A stretch of 64,000 nt of DNA from Geosporobacter ferrireducens (GCF_001750685.1 NZ_CP017269.1:5497416-5561415); one strand, 5' to 3'. Numbered from the stretch's first letter, positions 52,869 to 62,206 are shown. The notes: generated by a model not told the origin, from the sequence alone. Numbers and translations are program-made.

Positions 52869-53068
52869 AAAATCACTCCAATACCTTTTTTCATAAAATA
52901 ATCTTATCATGTTGTACTATTTATATCAAACTGAAAAAAGGAACGAAAGGGAGAACTGTGCAAATTGATTGTATCGATGGAGCTACAACCTGTTATAGGG
53001 AGTCTTAAATATTTTACTTTGAATATGCATAATAATAATTAGAACAATCACTACGAAAGGATGATGCT

Positions 53069-54238
53069 ATGGATCTGCAAAGACTGAAAATTCTGTTGAA
53101 ACAGCGTGAGGGAACAAAGCTGGATTTTAAAGAGAGTTTAAATCTGGACACTGAATCTGGCAAAAAGGAATTTGCTAAAGACATCATAGCGATTGCCAAC
53201 AGTTTGGGAGGTAGAGGCTATATTATTATTGGTGTTGAGGACAAAAGCAAGAAAATTGTTGGCATTAAATCCGATGAATTTGAAGAGGAAAGAATTCAAC
53301 AGATTATTAGTTATCGATGCGATCCACCAATAAATATCCGAGTAGAGCATGTAATGTATGAAGGTAATTTTATTGGTGTTATAACTATATTTAAGAGTGG
53401 ACAGAGACCGCATCAAATGAGACAAACCGGTGCTTTTTATTTGCGCAGAGGATCTACAACAGATTTTGCAAGAAGAGATGAGATTGCAAGCATGTTCCAG
53501 GAAGCAGGACTCATAAATAATGAATTAATTCCAGTCTACCATAGTGATATAAAAGATCTGGACAAGAAAAACATTAATCAATATTTGCATAAAATTGGAA
53601 TGGTAGTTGAAGAATCCTTAGAAAAAGAAGTATGGAACAATATGGGAATTATACATATAGATAGTGAAACCGGAAAGGTATATCCTACCGTTGGAGGCTT
53701 GCTTCTATTTTGCAATCATCCCCAAAATTATCTTCCACACTGTACACTTCGTTTTGTAATTTTCAGGGACGGGGATAAAGCTACGCATATCATCTCAGGA
53801 AATCTCATCGAATTATTAGAAAAAAGCAACACGTGGATTTCAGCATTTTTTTCAGAACACGAATATCCTGCGGCGAGTATTTATGAATGCATTGTAAATG
53901 CAGTGATTCATAGAGATTATTTTGATATTGCGAGAGATATAGTCGTTGTTATTAGTGATTATAAGATTGAAATCAGCAATCCCGGAGCCCTGGCTAAAGG
54001 GAATACGATGCAGTCCGTACTGAGAGATCACAATCATTCGATAAGAAACAAGTGGTTATATAGTCGACTGATGGTTTTAGATGCCAATCATCGAATTTTG
54101 CATAAAGGGATGAATTTGCACAGGATCAATAGGTTATTCTCAAATACTGGCGGGGTAAGAATTATAAACCTAGAAAAAAGAAATCTATTTAAAATAATAC
54201 TGCCCGGCATCAATCAAATTAAAAAAAAGGATAAGTAA
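53069..54238 (+). CDS. AlbA_2 (Schlafen-like) and ATPase-like domain protein
   Basis: A 389-residue protein with an N-terminal AlbA_2/Slfn domain (about 10-130; 'EGTKLDFKESL', 'IANSLGGRGYIIIGVED', 'FYLRRGSTTDFARRDEI') and a C-terminal HATPase_c_4-type region (about 270-385; 'ECIVNAVIHRDYF', 'EISNPGAL'). Such proteins are often annotated as transcriptional regulators or DNA-binding proteins, and some occur in defence contexts. RBS AAAGGATGATGC. Function not assignable. Confidence 0.85.
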   Translation: MDLQRLKILLKQREGTKLDFKESLNLDTESGKKEFAKDIIAIANSLGGRGYIIIGVEDKSKKIVGIKSDEFEEERIQQIISYRCDPPINIRVEHVMYEGNFIGVITIFKSGQRPHQMRQTGAFYLRRGSTTDFARRDEIASMFQEAGLINNELIPVYHSDIKDLDKKNINQYLHKIGMVVEESLEKEVWNNMGIIHIDSETGKVYPTVGGLLLFCNHPQNYLPHCTLRFVIFRDGDKATHIISGNLIELLEKSNTWISAFFSEHEYPAASIYECIVNAVIHRDYFDIARDIVVVISDYKIEISNPGALAKGNTMQSVLRDHNHSIRNKWLYSRLMVLDANHRILHKGMNLHRINRLFSNTGGVRIINLEKRNLFKIILPGINQIKKKDK

Positions 54239-54252
54239 ATTATCCTTTTTTA
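54221..54252. terminator. Bidirectional terminator
   Basis: AAAAAAGGATAA and TTATCCTTTTTT pair around GTAAA. It lies between convergent genes and overlaps both stop codons. Confidence 0.8.
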
Positions 54253-55160
54253 TAGTGCTCGCAGGGGTTGCATTTTTCATAATCCTTTTCTGAACAGGGA
54301 TTTACATGAATTAATACATCTTTTACATCAGGAATTTTTTCTAGAACCAGATGCTTAGCTTGACCTGCCAAATGATGTCCTTCTTCAACCGTGATAAGTG
54401 GATCTACACATATTTTCATATCTACCAAAATCTCTGCTCCATATTTTCTTGCCTTTACATCATGGACAGAGCGAACGCCATCTACGGACAATGAAGTTTG
54501 TTTAATATCCTCCATAACTTCTTTAGCGGGGGCGGTATCCATTAATTGATGAATAGCCTCTAAGTAAATGGAAACAGCTGCTTTGATAATCATAGCTGCT
54601 ACAACAATCCCCGCAATAGGATCTAATATAGGATAGCCATAAATTGCGCCACTAATCCCGATGAGTGCTGCAACAGATGAAAAAGCATCTGTTCTATGAT
54701 GCCAGGCGTCAGCAATGAGTGCTTGGCTTTTTATTTTTTTTCCTATTCCAACTGTGTAACGGTACATCCATTCTTTAAACAATATGGAAATAAGGGCTGT
54801 CCATACAGCAATTTTATTTGGCGGTTCTAATGCTGGATCTCTAAGGGAGTTATAAGCAGAAAGCCCAATCCCCAATGCTGTGATAACCAGTAATATTGCA
54901 ATTAGTTTAGAAACAATGGATTCTGCTTTTCCATGGCCATAATGATGTCCTTCGTCTGGCGGTTGATGAGAGATCTTAAGGCCATGAAGGACGATGGTTG
55001 TTGCCAAAATATCAGAGCCTGAATGAAAAGCATCAGCAACCATGGCCGTACTGCCTGCAATATATCCTACCACAGCTTTTAGCGCTGTTAATAGAACATT
55101 TCCAATAATATTCATCCATGACGTTCTTCTGCCTATTTGATATCTTTGTGTTTCATCCAT
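54240..55160 (-). CDS. Cation diffusion facilitator (CDF) transporter
   Basis: A metal exporter of 306 residues (Zn/Fe/Mn type). Six helices; metal-site motifs in TM2 'DAFHSGSDI' and TM5 'DAWHHRTDAF' (D-H...D-H... pattern), a His-rich loop 'HQPPDEGHHYGHGKAE' and a cytosolic C-terminal domain with an ending CxPCEHY tail. The HxxxD motifs suggest zinc or iron. The start at 55160 has AAAGGA 9 bases upstream. Stands alone. Confidence 0.92.
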   Translation of the reverse strand: MDETQRYQIGRRTSWMNIIGNVLLTALKAVVGYIAGSTAMVADAFHSGSDILATTIVLHGLKISHQPPDEGHHYGHGKAESIVSKLIAILLVITALGIGLSAYNSLRDPALEPPNKIAVWTALISILFKEWMYRYTVGIGKKIKSQALIADAWHHRTDAFSSVAALIGISGAIYGYPILDPIAGIVVAAMIIKAAVSIYLEAIHQLMDTAPAKEVMEDIKQTSLSVDGVRSVHDVKARKYGAEILVDMKICVDPLITVEEGHHLAGQAKHLVLEKIPDVKDVLIHVNPCSEKDYEKCNPCEHYKKG

Positions 55161-55344
55161 ATGTCTATTTCCTTTCATATGAAAATTACTTTAAGAAAAC
55201 ATCTACTATTAAACTATTATACCCATCAACTACTATTTCATTAAGAATATTTTTCTAATTAGTTTAAAATAGGTGAAGGAATTTAATGAAATGAATCGAA
55301 TTATGAAAATATAGAAAATTTCAATATCTCTAGGAGGAAAACGT

Positions 55345-56571
55345 ATGCAGGGCATATTTCATCTAAGGGATGTTATTGATGTAGAAATACTACAAGAAAT
55401 TCAGGACAAGTTTGCCGAAGCTACTGGATTTGCAGCGGTAACGGTTGACTATCAGGGAAAGCCGGTTACAAACTATAGTAATTTTTCCACATTCTGCAAG
55501 TTAATACGTCTAAATAATCGTTGTAGAGAATTATGTGAACAATCTGATGCTCACGGCGGTTTAGAAGCTGCAAGGACAGGGAATCCATCCATATACCGCT
55601 GTCACACAGGTTTGGTAGACTTTGCAGTACCGATCATCGTACAAGGACAATTTCTAGGTTCTATTATGGCCGGCCAAGTACTGGTTGAGGAAAGTAAATT
55701 GCTTACATTGGATAACATCGTTAAAACAGTTGCAGGTTGGGAACAAAATCAAGAAATTTTAGACGCATATAATGAAATCCCTGTGATTCCCTTTGATAAA
55801 ATTATAGCAGGAGCAGAAATGATGTTTCTAGTTTCGAACTATATTGTCGAAAAGGGAATTATTAACATTGTCCAGCAAGAGCTTCACAACAAGAATATTA
55901 AACTGATGGAGGAAATGAAAGCAAGGATAGAACTTGAGAAAGCATTGAAGGACTCAGAACTCAAAACTTTACAGTCTCAAATCAATCCACATTTTCTTTT
56001 TAATGCGTTAAATACCATTGGAAGACTGGCATTGATTGAAAAAGCGGACAGGACGCAAGAGACAGTTTTTCTATTAGCAGAAATGCTCAGGTATACCTTG
56101 AAAAAAGTCAGTCAAATGGTTTCATTGGAAGATGAAGTACTACATATCGAAAGATACTTGAAGATTCAAAGCATTCGCTTTGGCAGCAGAATAAAATTTA
56201 ATATCAATATTCCTGATGATGCTAAAGATATAAGAATCCCTTTCATGACATTACAGCCTTTTATAGAGAATGCAATCAATCACGGTTTAGAGACAAAGGA
56301 ATCTGGAGGAACAATAAAAGTAGATGGAATTGTATCAGAGACAGATGTAATCATTCACATTTACGATGATGGTATAGGAATTTCTCCCAATAAACTTGCA
56401 TTGATTATGAAGGATAAAAACAGTAGTTTTTCGGGAAAAAATACTACAGGAATTGGAATTAGCAATGTACATCAAAGATTAATTCATTATTATGGGCCTG
56501 ATTATGGTGTATGCATAGAAAGCCAGCTTAATGAAGGGACGAAGGTACAGTTAAGAATACCAAGGCAGTAA
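55345..56571 (+). CDS. PocR-domain LytS-like histidine kinase
   Basis: A 408-residue soluble kinase. N-terminal PocR ligand domain (about 1-170; 'FAAVTVDYQGKPVTNYSNFSTFC', Cys-rich 'CRELCEQSDA', 'YRCHTGLVDFAVPI'), a coiled coil, then His_kinase with 'QINPHFLFNALNT' and HATPase with 'FIENAINHG' and 'DDGIGIS'. The PocR domain is known in the AraC-type PocR of Salmonella, which senses 1,2-propanediol. Here it is fused to a kinase next to a dehydratase microcompartment operon, so it likely senses the diol or glycerol. RBS TAGGAGGAAA. 16 bases from the regulator gene. Confidence 0.9.
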   Translation: MQGIFHLRDVIDVEILQEIQDKFAEATGFAAVTVDYQGKPVTNYSNFSTFCKLIRLNNRCRELCEQSDAHGGLEAARTGNPSIYRCHTGLVDFAVPIIVQGQFLGSIMAGQVLVEESKLLTLDNIVKTVAGWEQNQEILDAYNEIPVIPFDKIIAGAEMMFLVSNYIVEKGIINIVQQELHNKNIKLMEEMKARIELEKALKDSELKTLQSQINPHFLFNALNTIGRLALIEKADRTQETVFLLAEMLRYTLKKVSQMVSLEDEVLHIERYLKIQSIRFGSRIKFNINIPDDAKDIRIPFMTLQPFIENAINHGLETKESGGTIKVDGIVSETDVIIHIYDDGIGISPNKLALIMKDKNSSFSGKNTTGIGISNVHQRLIHYYGPDYGVCIESQLNEGTKVQLRIPRQ

Positions 56572-56587
56572 ATGAGGAGATTAATTT

Positions 56588-57634
56588 ATGTGTACAACGG
56601 TACTTTTAGCAGATGATGAGTATCTGGAAAGAGAGGCGCTTAAAATTATTATACATGAAGGGATGCAGGATGTAGAAATTGTAGGAGAAGCTTCTTCAGG
56701 AAGAGAAGCTGTTGCTTTGCATGCTACGCTAAAACCATATATTATTTTTATGGATATAAAAATGCCAGGTATTGATGGCATACAAGCAACAGAAATAATA
56801 AAAAAAGAAAATCCCCATGTAGTTATTATTATTATAACGGCATATGATGAGTTTTCCCTTGCACAAAAAGCAATCAAAGCTGGTGCCGATGATTATATTT
56901 TAAAACCGGCAAGACCTCAGGAGATTTTGGCTGTAATTAACAAGTACAGACATACTGCTAAAATGATAAAAATGAATGATATTACTGAGAAAGAAATAGA
57001 AATGTTTGGCTTATTAAAAAAAGGTGACTATTATAGGTTTAAAAAAGCATTAAACGATATTATACCGGAAATCGCTGCTGCTGAAAAACACGATGTTGAT
57101 TCTTTTAGAAGCAGATTGATCCAGTGGATAGCCGAAATATTTAAAATATCCCATGGGCTCAGTCATAAACAAGAAAAGTTAATTAATCTTCAATTTTATT
57201 CAACCTATGAGTTGGGCGCGCAAAAAAATATAGAAGCTATGATTCAATGGTTTAATGGATTGATGGAAAAACTCTATGATGTGGTCTTTAGAGAAAAAGA
57301 AATGAATTTGAATAAGGAATTAGAAATCATTCTAAATTACATAGAAAAAAATTATCATAAGGGTATAACGCTAGAAGATGTTGCAAAGCATGTTGGATTA
57401 AGCCCCTTCTATTTAAGTAAATTGTTTAAAAAACAAGTTGGTATAAACTTTATTGAATACGTCACAAAAAAGAAAATAGAAAAAGCTAAAGACTTACTCA
57501 TACATACCAATATGCCAGTAATAAATATTGCTCTTGAATTAGGATTTCATGAGCCAAATTATTTCAGTAAGGTTTTTAAAAAAGTTGAGGGAATAACACC
57601 TTCTCAATATAGAGATCAAATAGGAAAGATTTAA
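56588..57634 (+). CDS. AraC-type response regulator
   Basis: A 348-residue protein with receiver domain (1-120; 'FMDIKMPGIDG'), a linker, and a C-terminal AraC/XylS double HTH (about 245-345; 'ITLEDVAKHVGLSPFYLSKLFKKQVG' and 'ALELGFHEPNYFSKVFKKVEG'). Partner of the PocR-domain kinase. Its natural target is the pdu-like operon that starts 550 bases downstream. RBS AATGAGGAG. A strong terminator ends the unit. Confidence 0.93.
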   Translation: MCTTVLLADDEYLEREALKIIIHEGMQDVEIVGEASSGREAVALHATLKPYIIFMDIKMPGIDGIQATEIIKKENPHVVIIIITAYDEFSLAQKAIKAGADDYILKPARPQEILAVINKYRHTAKMIKMNDITEKEIEMFGLLKKGDYYRFKKALNDIIPEIAAAEKHDVDSFRSRLIQWIAEIFKISHGLSHKQEKLINLQFYSTYELGAQKNIEAMIQWFNGLMEKLYDVVFREKEMNLNKELEIILNYIEKNYHKGITLEDVAKHVGLSPFYLSKLFKKQVGINFIEYVTKKKIEKAKDLLIHTNMPVINIALELGFHEPNYFSKVFKKVEGITPSQYRDQIGKI

Positions 57635-57674
57635 AACAATCAGGTTATTAATAATAACTTGATTGTTTTTTTGT
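57633..57674 (+). terminator. Intrinsic terminator
   Basis: AAACAATCA-GTTATTA and TAATAAC-TGATTGTTT form a long stem with one internal mismatch, followed by T-run. Confidence 0.88.
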
Positions 57675-57679
57675 ATAAA

Positions 57680-57830
57680 TAGGAAAGTTCTATTTTTCTA
57701 TTATACAAAAAAAGGGGTTGTAGGGGATGAAATCCCCTGCCGTACTAAGGAGGGTGCTCAGACTGCAATAGCAGTCGTCGAAGGGAACCTAGGGTTCCCT
57801 AGCGAAAGCGTCGGAGACGCTCTTTTTATA
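57680..57830. repeat. Structured repeat, copy 2 (about 151 bp)
   Basis: Related to copy 1 at 34835-34948, sharing the leader TAGGAAAGTTCTA, A7 and an identical 36-bp core with the GGGGAT/ATCCCC hairpin. It is longer, with extra hairpins: GACTGC/GCAGTC, AGGGAACC/GGTTCCCT and GCGTC/GACGC, before CTCTTTTTATA. It lies between the regulator terminator and the pdu operon promoter region and has no coding capacity. Confidence 0.75.
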
Positions 57831-57833
57831 TGG

Positions 57834-58189
57834 GTTATAGGCTAATAGCAAAAAAACACAGTTGAATAACAAAAAAATATCATTAAGAAACTACAATTTA
57901 CCCAATCTATAAATTTTACAAAATATTCTGAACAATAATTTGCACCTATAGACCAATTTTATCGCAAGGTTAATTTATGAAAAATTCGAATTAGTTACAC
58001 AAATATATTTGGAAATCTACTTACATTTCAAAAGAAGGAGGGCTGGTTACATCATTCATTTAAATTCTAGCAGCTAAAAAACATTTTCATAGGATTTCAG
58101 TAAAAAGCGAAGAAAGAAATCAAATCTATTACAGAAAAAGTCTTTGTTAGAAACAAAATATAAACCCAAAATTAAAGGAGGAATTAAGC
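57834..58189 (+). promoter_or_regulatory. Leader and promoter region of the microcompartment operon
   Basis: An A/T-rich 356-base gap. It must contain the promoter and AraC-regulator sites, but I find no clear -35/-10 pair. An RBS-like GAAGGAGGG at 58034-58042 has no usable start codon behind it. The real RBS AAAGGAGGAATT lies just before pduA. A long untranslated leader is possible. Confidence 0.35.
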
Positions 58190-58462
58190 ATGACCAAGGA
58201 AGCGTTAGGCATGGTTGAAACAAAAGGGTTAGTAGGCGCAATAGAAGCCGCAGATGCAATGGTTAAAGCAGCAAATGTCGCACTTGTAGGTTACGAAAAA
58301 ATAGGCTCAGGATTAGTGACAGTCATGGTAAGGGGGGACGTAGGCGCCGTAAAAGCTGCTACGGACGCAGGTGCAGCAGCTGCAGAAAAAGTTGGAGAAG
58401 TAGTATCCGTGCATGTAATTCCAAGACCTCATACAGATGTTGAGAAAATATTGCCGAGATAG
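58190..58462 (+). CDS. pduA: Microcompartment shell protein, PduA/EutM type
   Basis: A 90-residue single BMC-domain hexamer-forming shell protein: 'EALGMVETKGLVGAIEAADAMVKAANV' and 'VTVMVRGDVGAVKAATDAG' are typical. Hexamers tile the shell and provide pores for diol or glycerol entry. RBS AAAGGAGGAATT. First gene of the operon. Confidence 0.95.
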   Translation: MTKEALGMVETKGLVGAIEAADAMVKAANVALVGYEKIGSGLVTVMVRGDVGAVKAATDAGAAAAEKVGEVVSVHVIPRPHTDVEKILPR

Positions 58463-58492
58463 TTAAATTGTAAATTTATGGAGGTGTAAAAA

Positions 58493-59269
58493 ATGAAAGA
58501 ACAATTAATCGAAAAAATCATGGAAGAGGTTATGAAGAAAGTAGAAACGCCTAAAGCCGAAGAAGTAAAGGGACCTAAGGCTTGCGGGTTAACTGAATTT
58601 GTAGGAACAGCGATTGGTGATTCAATCGGACTAGTAATTGCCAATGTAGATAATCAATTACATGAAATTATGGGTTTAGATAAGAAATACCGCTCCATCG
58701 GAATCCTGGGAGCTCGTACAGGGGCAGGTCCTCATATCATGGCGGCAGATGAAGCAGTTAAAGCTACAAATACTGAAATAATTAAAATAGAATTAGCAAG
58801 AGATACAAAGGGCGGCGCAGGTCATGGATGCCTAATCCTGTTTGGTGCGGAAGATGTATCTGATGCCAGAAGAGCGGTTGAGGTTGCATTAAAAGAATTG
58901 GATAGAACCTTTGGTGATGTATATGCCAACGATGCAGGACACTTAGAGTTCCAATATACAGCTAGAGCAAGCTATGCTTGTAATAAAGCTTTTAATGCGC
59001 CATTAGGAAAAGCTTTCGGATTAATTGTAGGTGCTCCGGCAGCTATCGGCGTTATGATCGCAGATACAGCTGTAAAGGCTGCCAACGTAGATGTAGTTGG
59101 TTATGCATCTCCAGCAGGTGGAACAAGCTACTCAAACGAAGTGATCCTATTTATTAGTGGTGATTCTGGTGCAGTACGACAAGCGATCATTGCAGCACGA
59201 GAAGTTGGCATAAAGCTTCTCGGAACACTTGCAGGCGAAGCAAATCCAGTAACGGTACCATATATATAA
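58493..59269 (+). CDS. pduB: Microcompartment shell protein PduB (tandem BMC trimer)
   Basis: A 258-residue protein with two BMC-like domains (about 38-150 and 155-256) that makes pseudohexameric trimers. The N-terminal extension 'MKEQLIEKIMEEVMKKVE' is an amphipathic helix. In Salmonella the PduB N-terminus links the enzymatic core to the shell. RBS ATGGAGGTG. It follows pduA by 30 bases. Confidence 0.94.
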   Translation: MKEQLIEKIMEEVMKKVETPKAEEVKGPKACGLTEFVGTAIGDSIGLVIANVDNQLHEIMGLDKKYRSIGILGARTGAGPHIMAADEAVKATNTEIIKIELARDTKGGAGHGCLILFGAEDVSDARRAVEVALKELDRTFGDVYANDAGHLEFQYTARASYACNKAFNAPLGKAFGLIVGAPAAIGVMIADTAVKAANVDVVGYASPAGGTSYSNEVILFISGDSGAVRQAIIAAREVGIKLLGTLAGEANPVTVPYI

Positions 59270-59300
59270 GAACAGGCAGTTAATAAAGGAGGGAAAACGG

Positions 59301-60965
59301 ATGAAATCAAAACGCTTTCAAGCATTAGCACAGCGTCCTGTTAATCAAGATGGATTCGTAGGGGAATGGGCAGAAGTTGGTTTGATTGCCATGAATAGCC
59401 CTAATGATCCAAAGCCAAGCATTAAGATTGAAAATGGAAAAGTAGTTGAGCTGGATAGTAAAAAAAGAGAAGATTTTGATATGATTGACCGTTTTGTTGC
59501 TGATTATGCGATCAACCTAGATAAGGCTAATGAAGTTATGGGAATGAATTCTCAAGAGTTGGCAAAGATGCTGGTGGATGTAAATGTGCCAAGAGAAAGA
59601 ATCGTAGCGTTAACAACCGCAATGACACCTGCAAAAATTGTAGAAGTTGTGGGCTATATGAACGTTGTAGAAATGATGATGGCACTTCAAAAAATGAGAG
59701 CTAGGAAAACACCTTCAAACCAATGTCACGTTACCAATGTGAAGGATCATCCAGTACAAATCGCTGCTGACTCGGCAGAAGCGGCATTAAGGGGATTCGA
59801 TGAGCATGAGACTACAGTAGGGATTGTGCGGTATGCACCTTTCAACGCATTGTCTTTACTAGTAGGTTCTCAGGTAGGACGAGGTGGTGTATTAACACAA
59901 TGTGCCATTGAGGAAGCTACTGAGCTGCTTTTAGGCATGAGAGGATTAACTTGTTACGCTGAAACTGTATCTGTATACGGGACAGAGCCTGTGTTTATCG
60001 ACGGGGATGACACGCCATGGTCAAAATCTTTTTTAGCCTCTGCGTATGCCTCTAGAGGTCTAAAAATGAGATTTACGTCTGGTACCGGATCAGAAGTACA
60101 AATGGGCTATGCTGAAGGAAAATCAATGCTTTACCTTGAAGCAAGATGTATCTACATTACAAAGGGTGCCGGAGTTCAGGGATTACAAAACGGATCTATT
60201 AGTTGTATTGGTGTTCCTGGGGGCGTGCCTTCTGGCATTAGGGCAGTACTTGCTGAAAACTTAATTACTACGATGTTAGATATGGAAGTTGCCTCTGGTA
60301 ATGATCAGACATTCTCTCATTCTGATATGAGAAGAACGGCAAGATTATTGATGCAAATGCTTCCTGGTACTGATTTTATTACTTCAGGATATAGTGCAGT
60401 TCCGAACTATGACAATATGTTTGCAGGGTCTAACGTAGATGCTGAGGACTTTGATGACTTTAATGCCATTCAAAGAGACCTTAAGGTAGATGGAGGATTA
60501 AGGCCAGTATCTGAAGATGAGGTAATTGCCATTAGAAATAAAGCTGCAAGAGCATTACAGGCCGTATTTGCAGAAATAGGACTTCCCGCAATTACAGATG
60601 AAGAGGTAGACGCAGCAACATATGCCCATGGCAGTAAAGATATGCCGGACAGAAATGTAGTCGAAGATTTAAAGGCTGCTGAAGATATGATGAAGAGAGC
60701 TGTAACAGGCTTAGATATTGTAAGAGCATTAAGCAAGCATGGCTTTGATGACGTGGCGCAAAATGTATTAAATATGTTAAAGCAAAGGATCTCAGGCGAT
60801 TACCTACATACCTCTGCGATTATCGATAAGGACTTTAATGTAATCAGTGCAGTCAATAACTGCAATGACTACATGGGCCCTGGAACTGGATATCAATTAA
60901 GTGAAGCCAGATGGAATGAAATCAAGAACATTCCAAATGCAATCAGACCGGAAGATATTCAATAA
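59301..60965 (+). CDS. pduC: Diol/glycerol dehydratase large subunit
   Basis: A 554-residue B12-dependent dehydratase alpha subunit, the same length as PduC/DhaB1. It converts 1,2-propanediol or glycerol to the aldehyde using adenosylcobalamin. The signature start 'KRFQALAQRPVNQDGFVGEWAEVGLIAM' region and the active-site 'EVQMGYAEGKSMLYLEARC' region are intact by position. Which of diol or glycerol is preferred cannot be seen. RBS AAAGGAGGG. Confidence 0.96.
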   Translation: MKSKRFQALAQRPVNQDGFVGEWAEVGLIAMNSPNDPKPSIKIENGKVVELDSKKREDFDMIDRFVADYAINLDKANEVMGMNSQELAKMLVDVNVPRERIVALTTAMTPAKIVEVVGYMNVVEMMMALQKMRARKTPSNQCHVTNVKDHPVQIAADSAEAALRGFDEHETTVGIVRYAPFNALSLLVGSQVGRGGVLTQCAIEEATELLLGMRGLTCYAETVSVYGTEPVFIDGDDTPWSKSFLASAYASRGLKMRFTSGTGSEVQMGYAEGKSMLYLEARCIYITKGAGVQGLQNGSISCIGVPGGVPSGIRAVLAENLITTMLDMEVASGNDQTFSHSDMRRTARLLMQMLPGTDFITSGYSAVPNYDNMFAGSNVDAEDFDDFNAIQRDLKVDGGLRPVSEDEVIAIRNKAARALQAVFAEIGLPAITDEEVDAATYAHGSKDMPDRNVVEDLKAAEDMMKRAVTGLDIVRALSKHGFDDVAQNVLNMLKQRISGDYLHTSAIIDKDFNVISAVNNCNDYMGPGTGYQLSEARWNEIKNIPNAIRPEDIQ

Positions 60966-60994
60966 AAGGAAGCAAAGAAAGGGGTGTAAAGCTG

Positions 60995-61645
60995 ATGGCA
61001 GTCAGTGAAAAGTTAATCCGAGAAGTAATCGAGGAAGTCTTAAAAGGCTTTAATCTTGAAGATACAAGCGTTGAAACGAGGGTGGCAAGCTCAGCAAAGG
61101 GCTTAGAATTGAATGAAAAAGGTGCTGCTGCTGTAGGTGTAAGAAAAGATGAGGTTGTAGTAGCGTTAGCACCTGCATTCGGCAAGTTTCAGACAAAGAC
61201 GATCACGGACATTCCTCATATGGATGTTTTAAGAGAAGTAATTGCAGGTATAGAGGAAGAAGGATTAAAGGCTAGAGTTGTTAGAGTACTCAGAACATCT
61301 GATGTAGCTTTTACTGCCCATGATGCAGCAAAGCTGAGTGGTTCTGGGATTGGAATCGGAATCCAATCAAAAGGTACTACCGTTATTCATCAAAAAGACC
61401 TATTACCGCTAAATAACCTGGAGCTTTTCCCACAAGCACCATTGCTTGATTTGGAAACCTTTAGAGCAATCGGAAAAAACGCCGCAAAATATGCAAAAGG
61501 AGAATCTCCAAAGCCTGTTCCTACACGAAATGACCAAATGGCAAGACCAAAATTCCAAGCAAAGGCTGCACTGCTTCATATAAAAGAAACGGAGCATGTA
61601 GTACCTGGTGCGAAACCTGTTGAGCTGGAAGCTAGCTTTTATTAA
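60995..61645 (+). CDS. pduD: Diol/glycerol dehydratase medium subunit
   Basis: A 216-residue medium subunit. The N-terminus 'MAVSEKLIREVIEEVLKGF' is an amphipathic helix like the encapsulation peptide of Salmonella PduD. The core binds the lower face of cobalamin. 'RVLRTSDVAFTAHDAAKLSGSGIGIGIQSKG' (about 89-119, cited by position) is typical. The RBS AAAGGGGTG lies 9 bases before the ATG. Confidence 0.95.
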   Translation: MAVSEKLIREVIEEVLKGFNLEDTSVETRVASSAKGLELNEKGAAAVGVRKDEVVVALAPAFGKFQTKTITDIPHMDVLREVIAGIEEEGLKARVVRVLRTSDVAFTAHDAAKLSGSGIGIGIQSKGTTVIHQKDLLPLNNLELFPQAPLLDLETFRAIGKNAAKYAKGESPKPVPTRNDQMARPKFQAKAALLHIKETEHVVPGAKPVELEASFY

Positions 61646-61660
61646 ACGGAGGTGAAATTG

Positions 61661-62176
61661 ATGAATCAACAACAACTAATTGAACAAATTGTAAGAGAAG
61701 TCATGCTAAGCATGGGAAGTGGAAAGGCGGAGGCTGGTCTAGCAAAAGAAACCAATGCTTGTCAAATAAATCCTAAAACTGATTATCCATTGGCGACCAA
61801 CAGACCTGAATGGGTGAAAACACCTACAGGAAAAAGCCTAGATGAAATTACATTGAAAGGTGTTTTAAACGGAGAGGTTACACCCGCAGATGTTAGAATA
61901 TCCCCAGAAACCCTGGAGCTGCAAGCACAGGTTGCTGAATCTGTTGGAAGATCTGCTTTTGCAAGAAACCTAAGAAGAGCAGCAGAATTAATTGCTGTGC
62001 CAGATGATAGGATACTCGAAATCTACAATGCACTAAGGCCTTATCGTTCTACAAAACAAGAACTATTAGAAATAGCCGATGAATTAGAGGGGAAATATAA
62101 TGCTAAAATCAACGCCAGCTTTGTAAGAGAAGCGGCGGAAGTATATGAGCAAAGGAATAGATTGAGACAAGACTAG
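61661..62176 (+). CDS. pduE: Diol/glycerol dehydratase small subunit
   Basis: A small subunit of 171 residues. N-terminal amphipathic helix 'NQQQLIEQIVREVMLSMG', then 'TPTGKSLDEITLKGVLNGEV' and 'YNALRPYRSTKQELLEIADEL', typical of PduE. ATG 61661 follows ACGGAGGTG; a GTG nine bases earlier is part of the RBS. Overlap with neighbours is none; pduG follows after 30 bases. Confidence 0.95.
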   Translation: MNQQQLIEQIVREVMLSMGSGKAEAGLAKETNACQINPKTDYPLATNRPEWVKTPTGKSLDEITLKGVLNGEVTPADVRISPETLELQAQVAESVGRSAFARNLRRAAELIAVPDDRILEIYNALRPYRSTKQELLEIADELEGKYNAKINASFVREAAEVYEQRNRLRQD

Positions 62177-62206
62177 AATCCGGGATAAAATCCAGGAGGT
62201 AAAGAT

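Noticed and set aside
57663..57845. Possible small protein across repeat copy 2
   Set aside because: The frame runs through a terminator and palindromic repeat, and no RBS or family likeness is seen.
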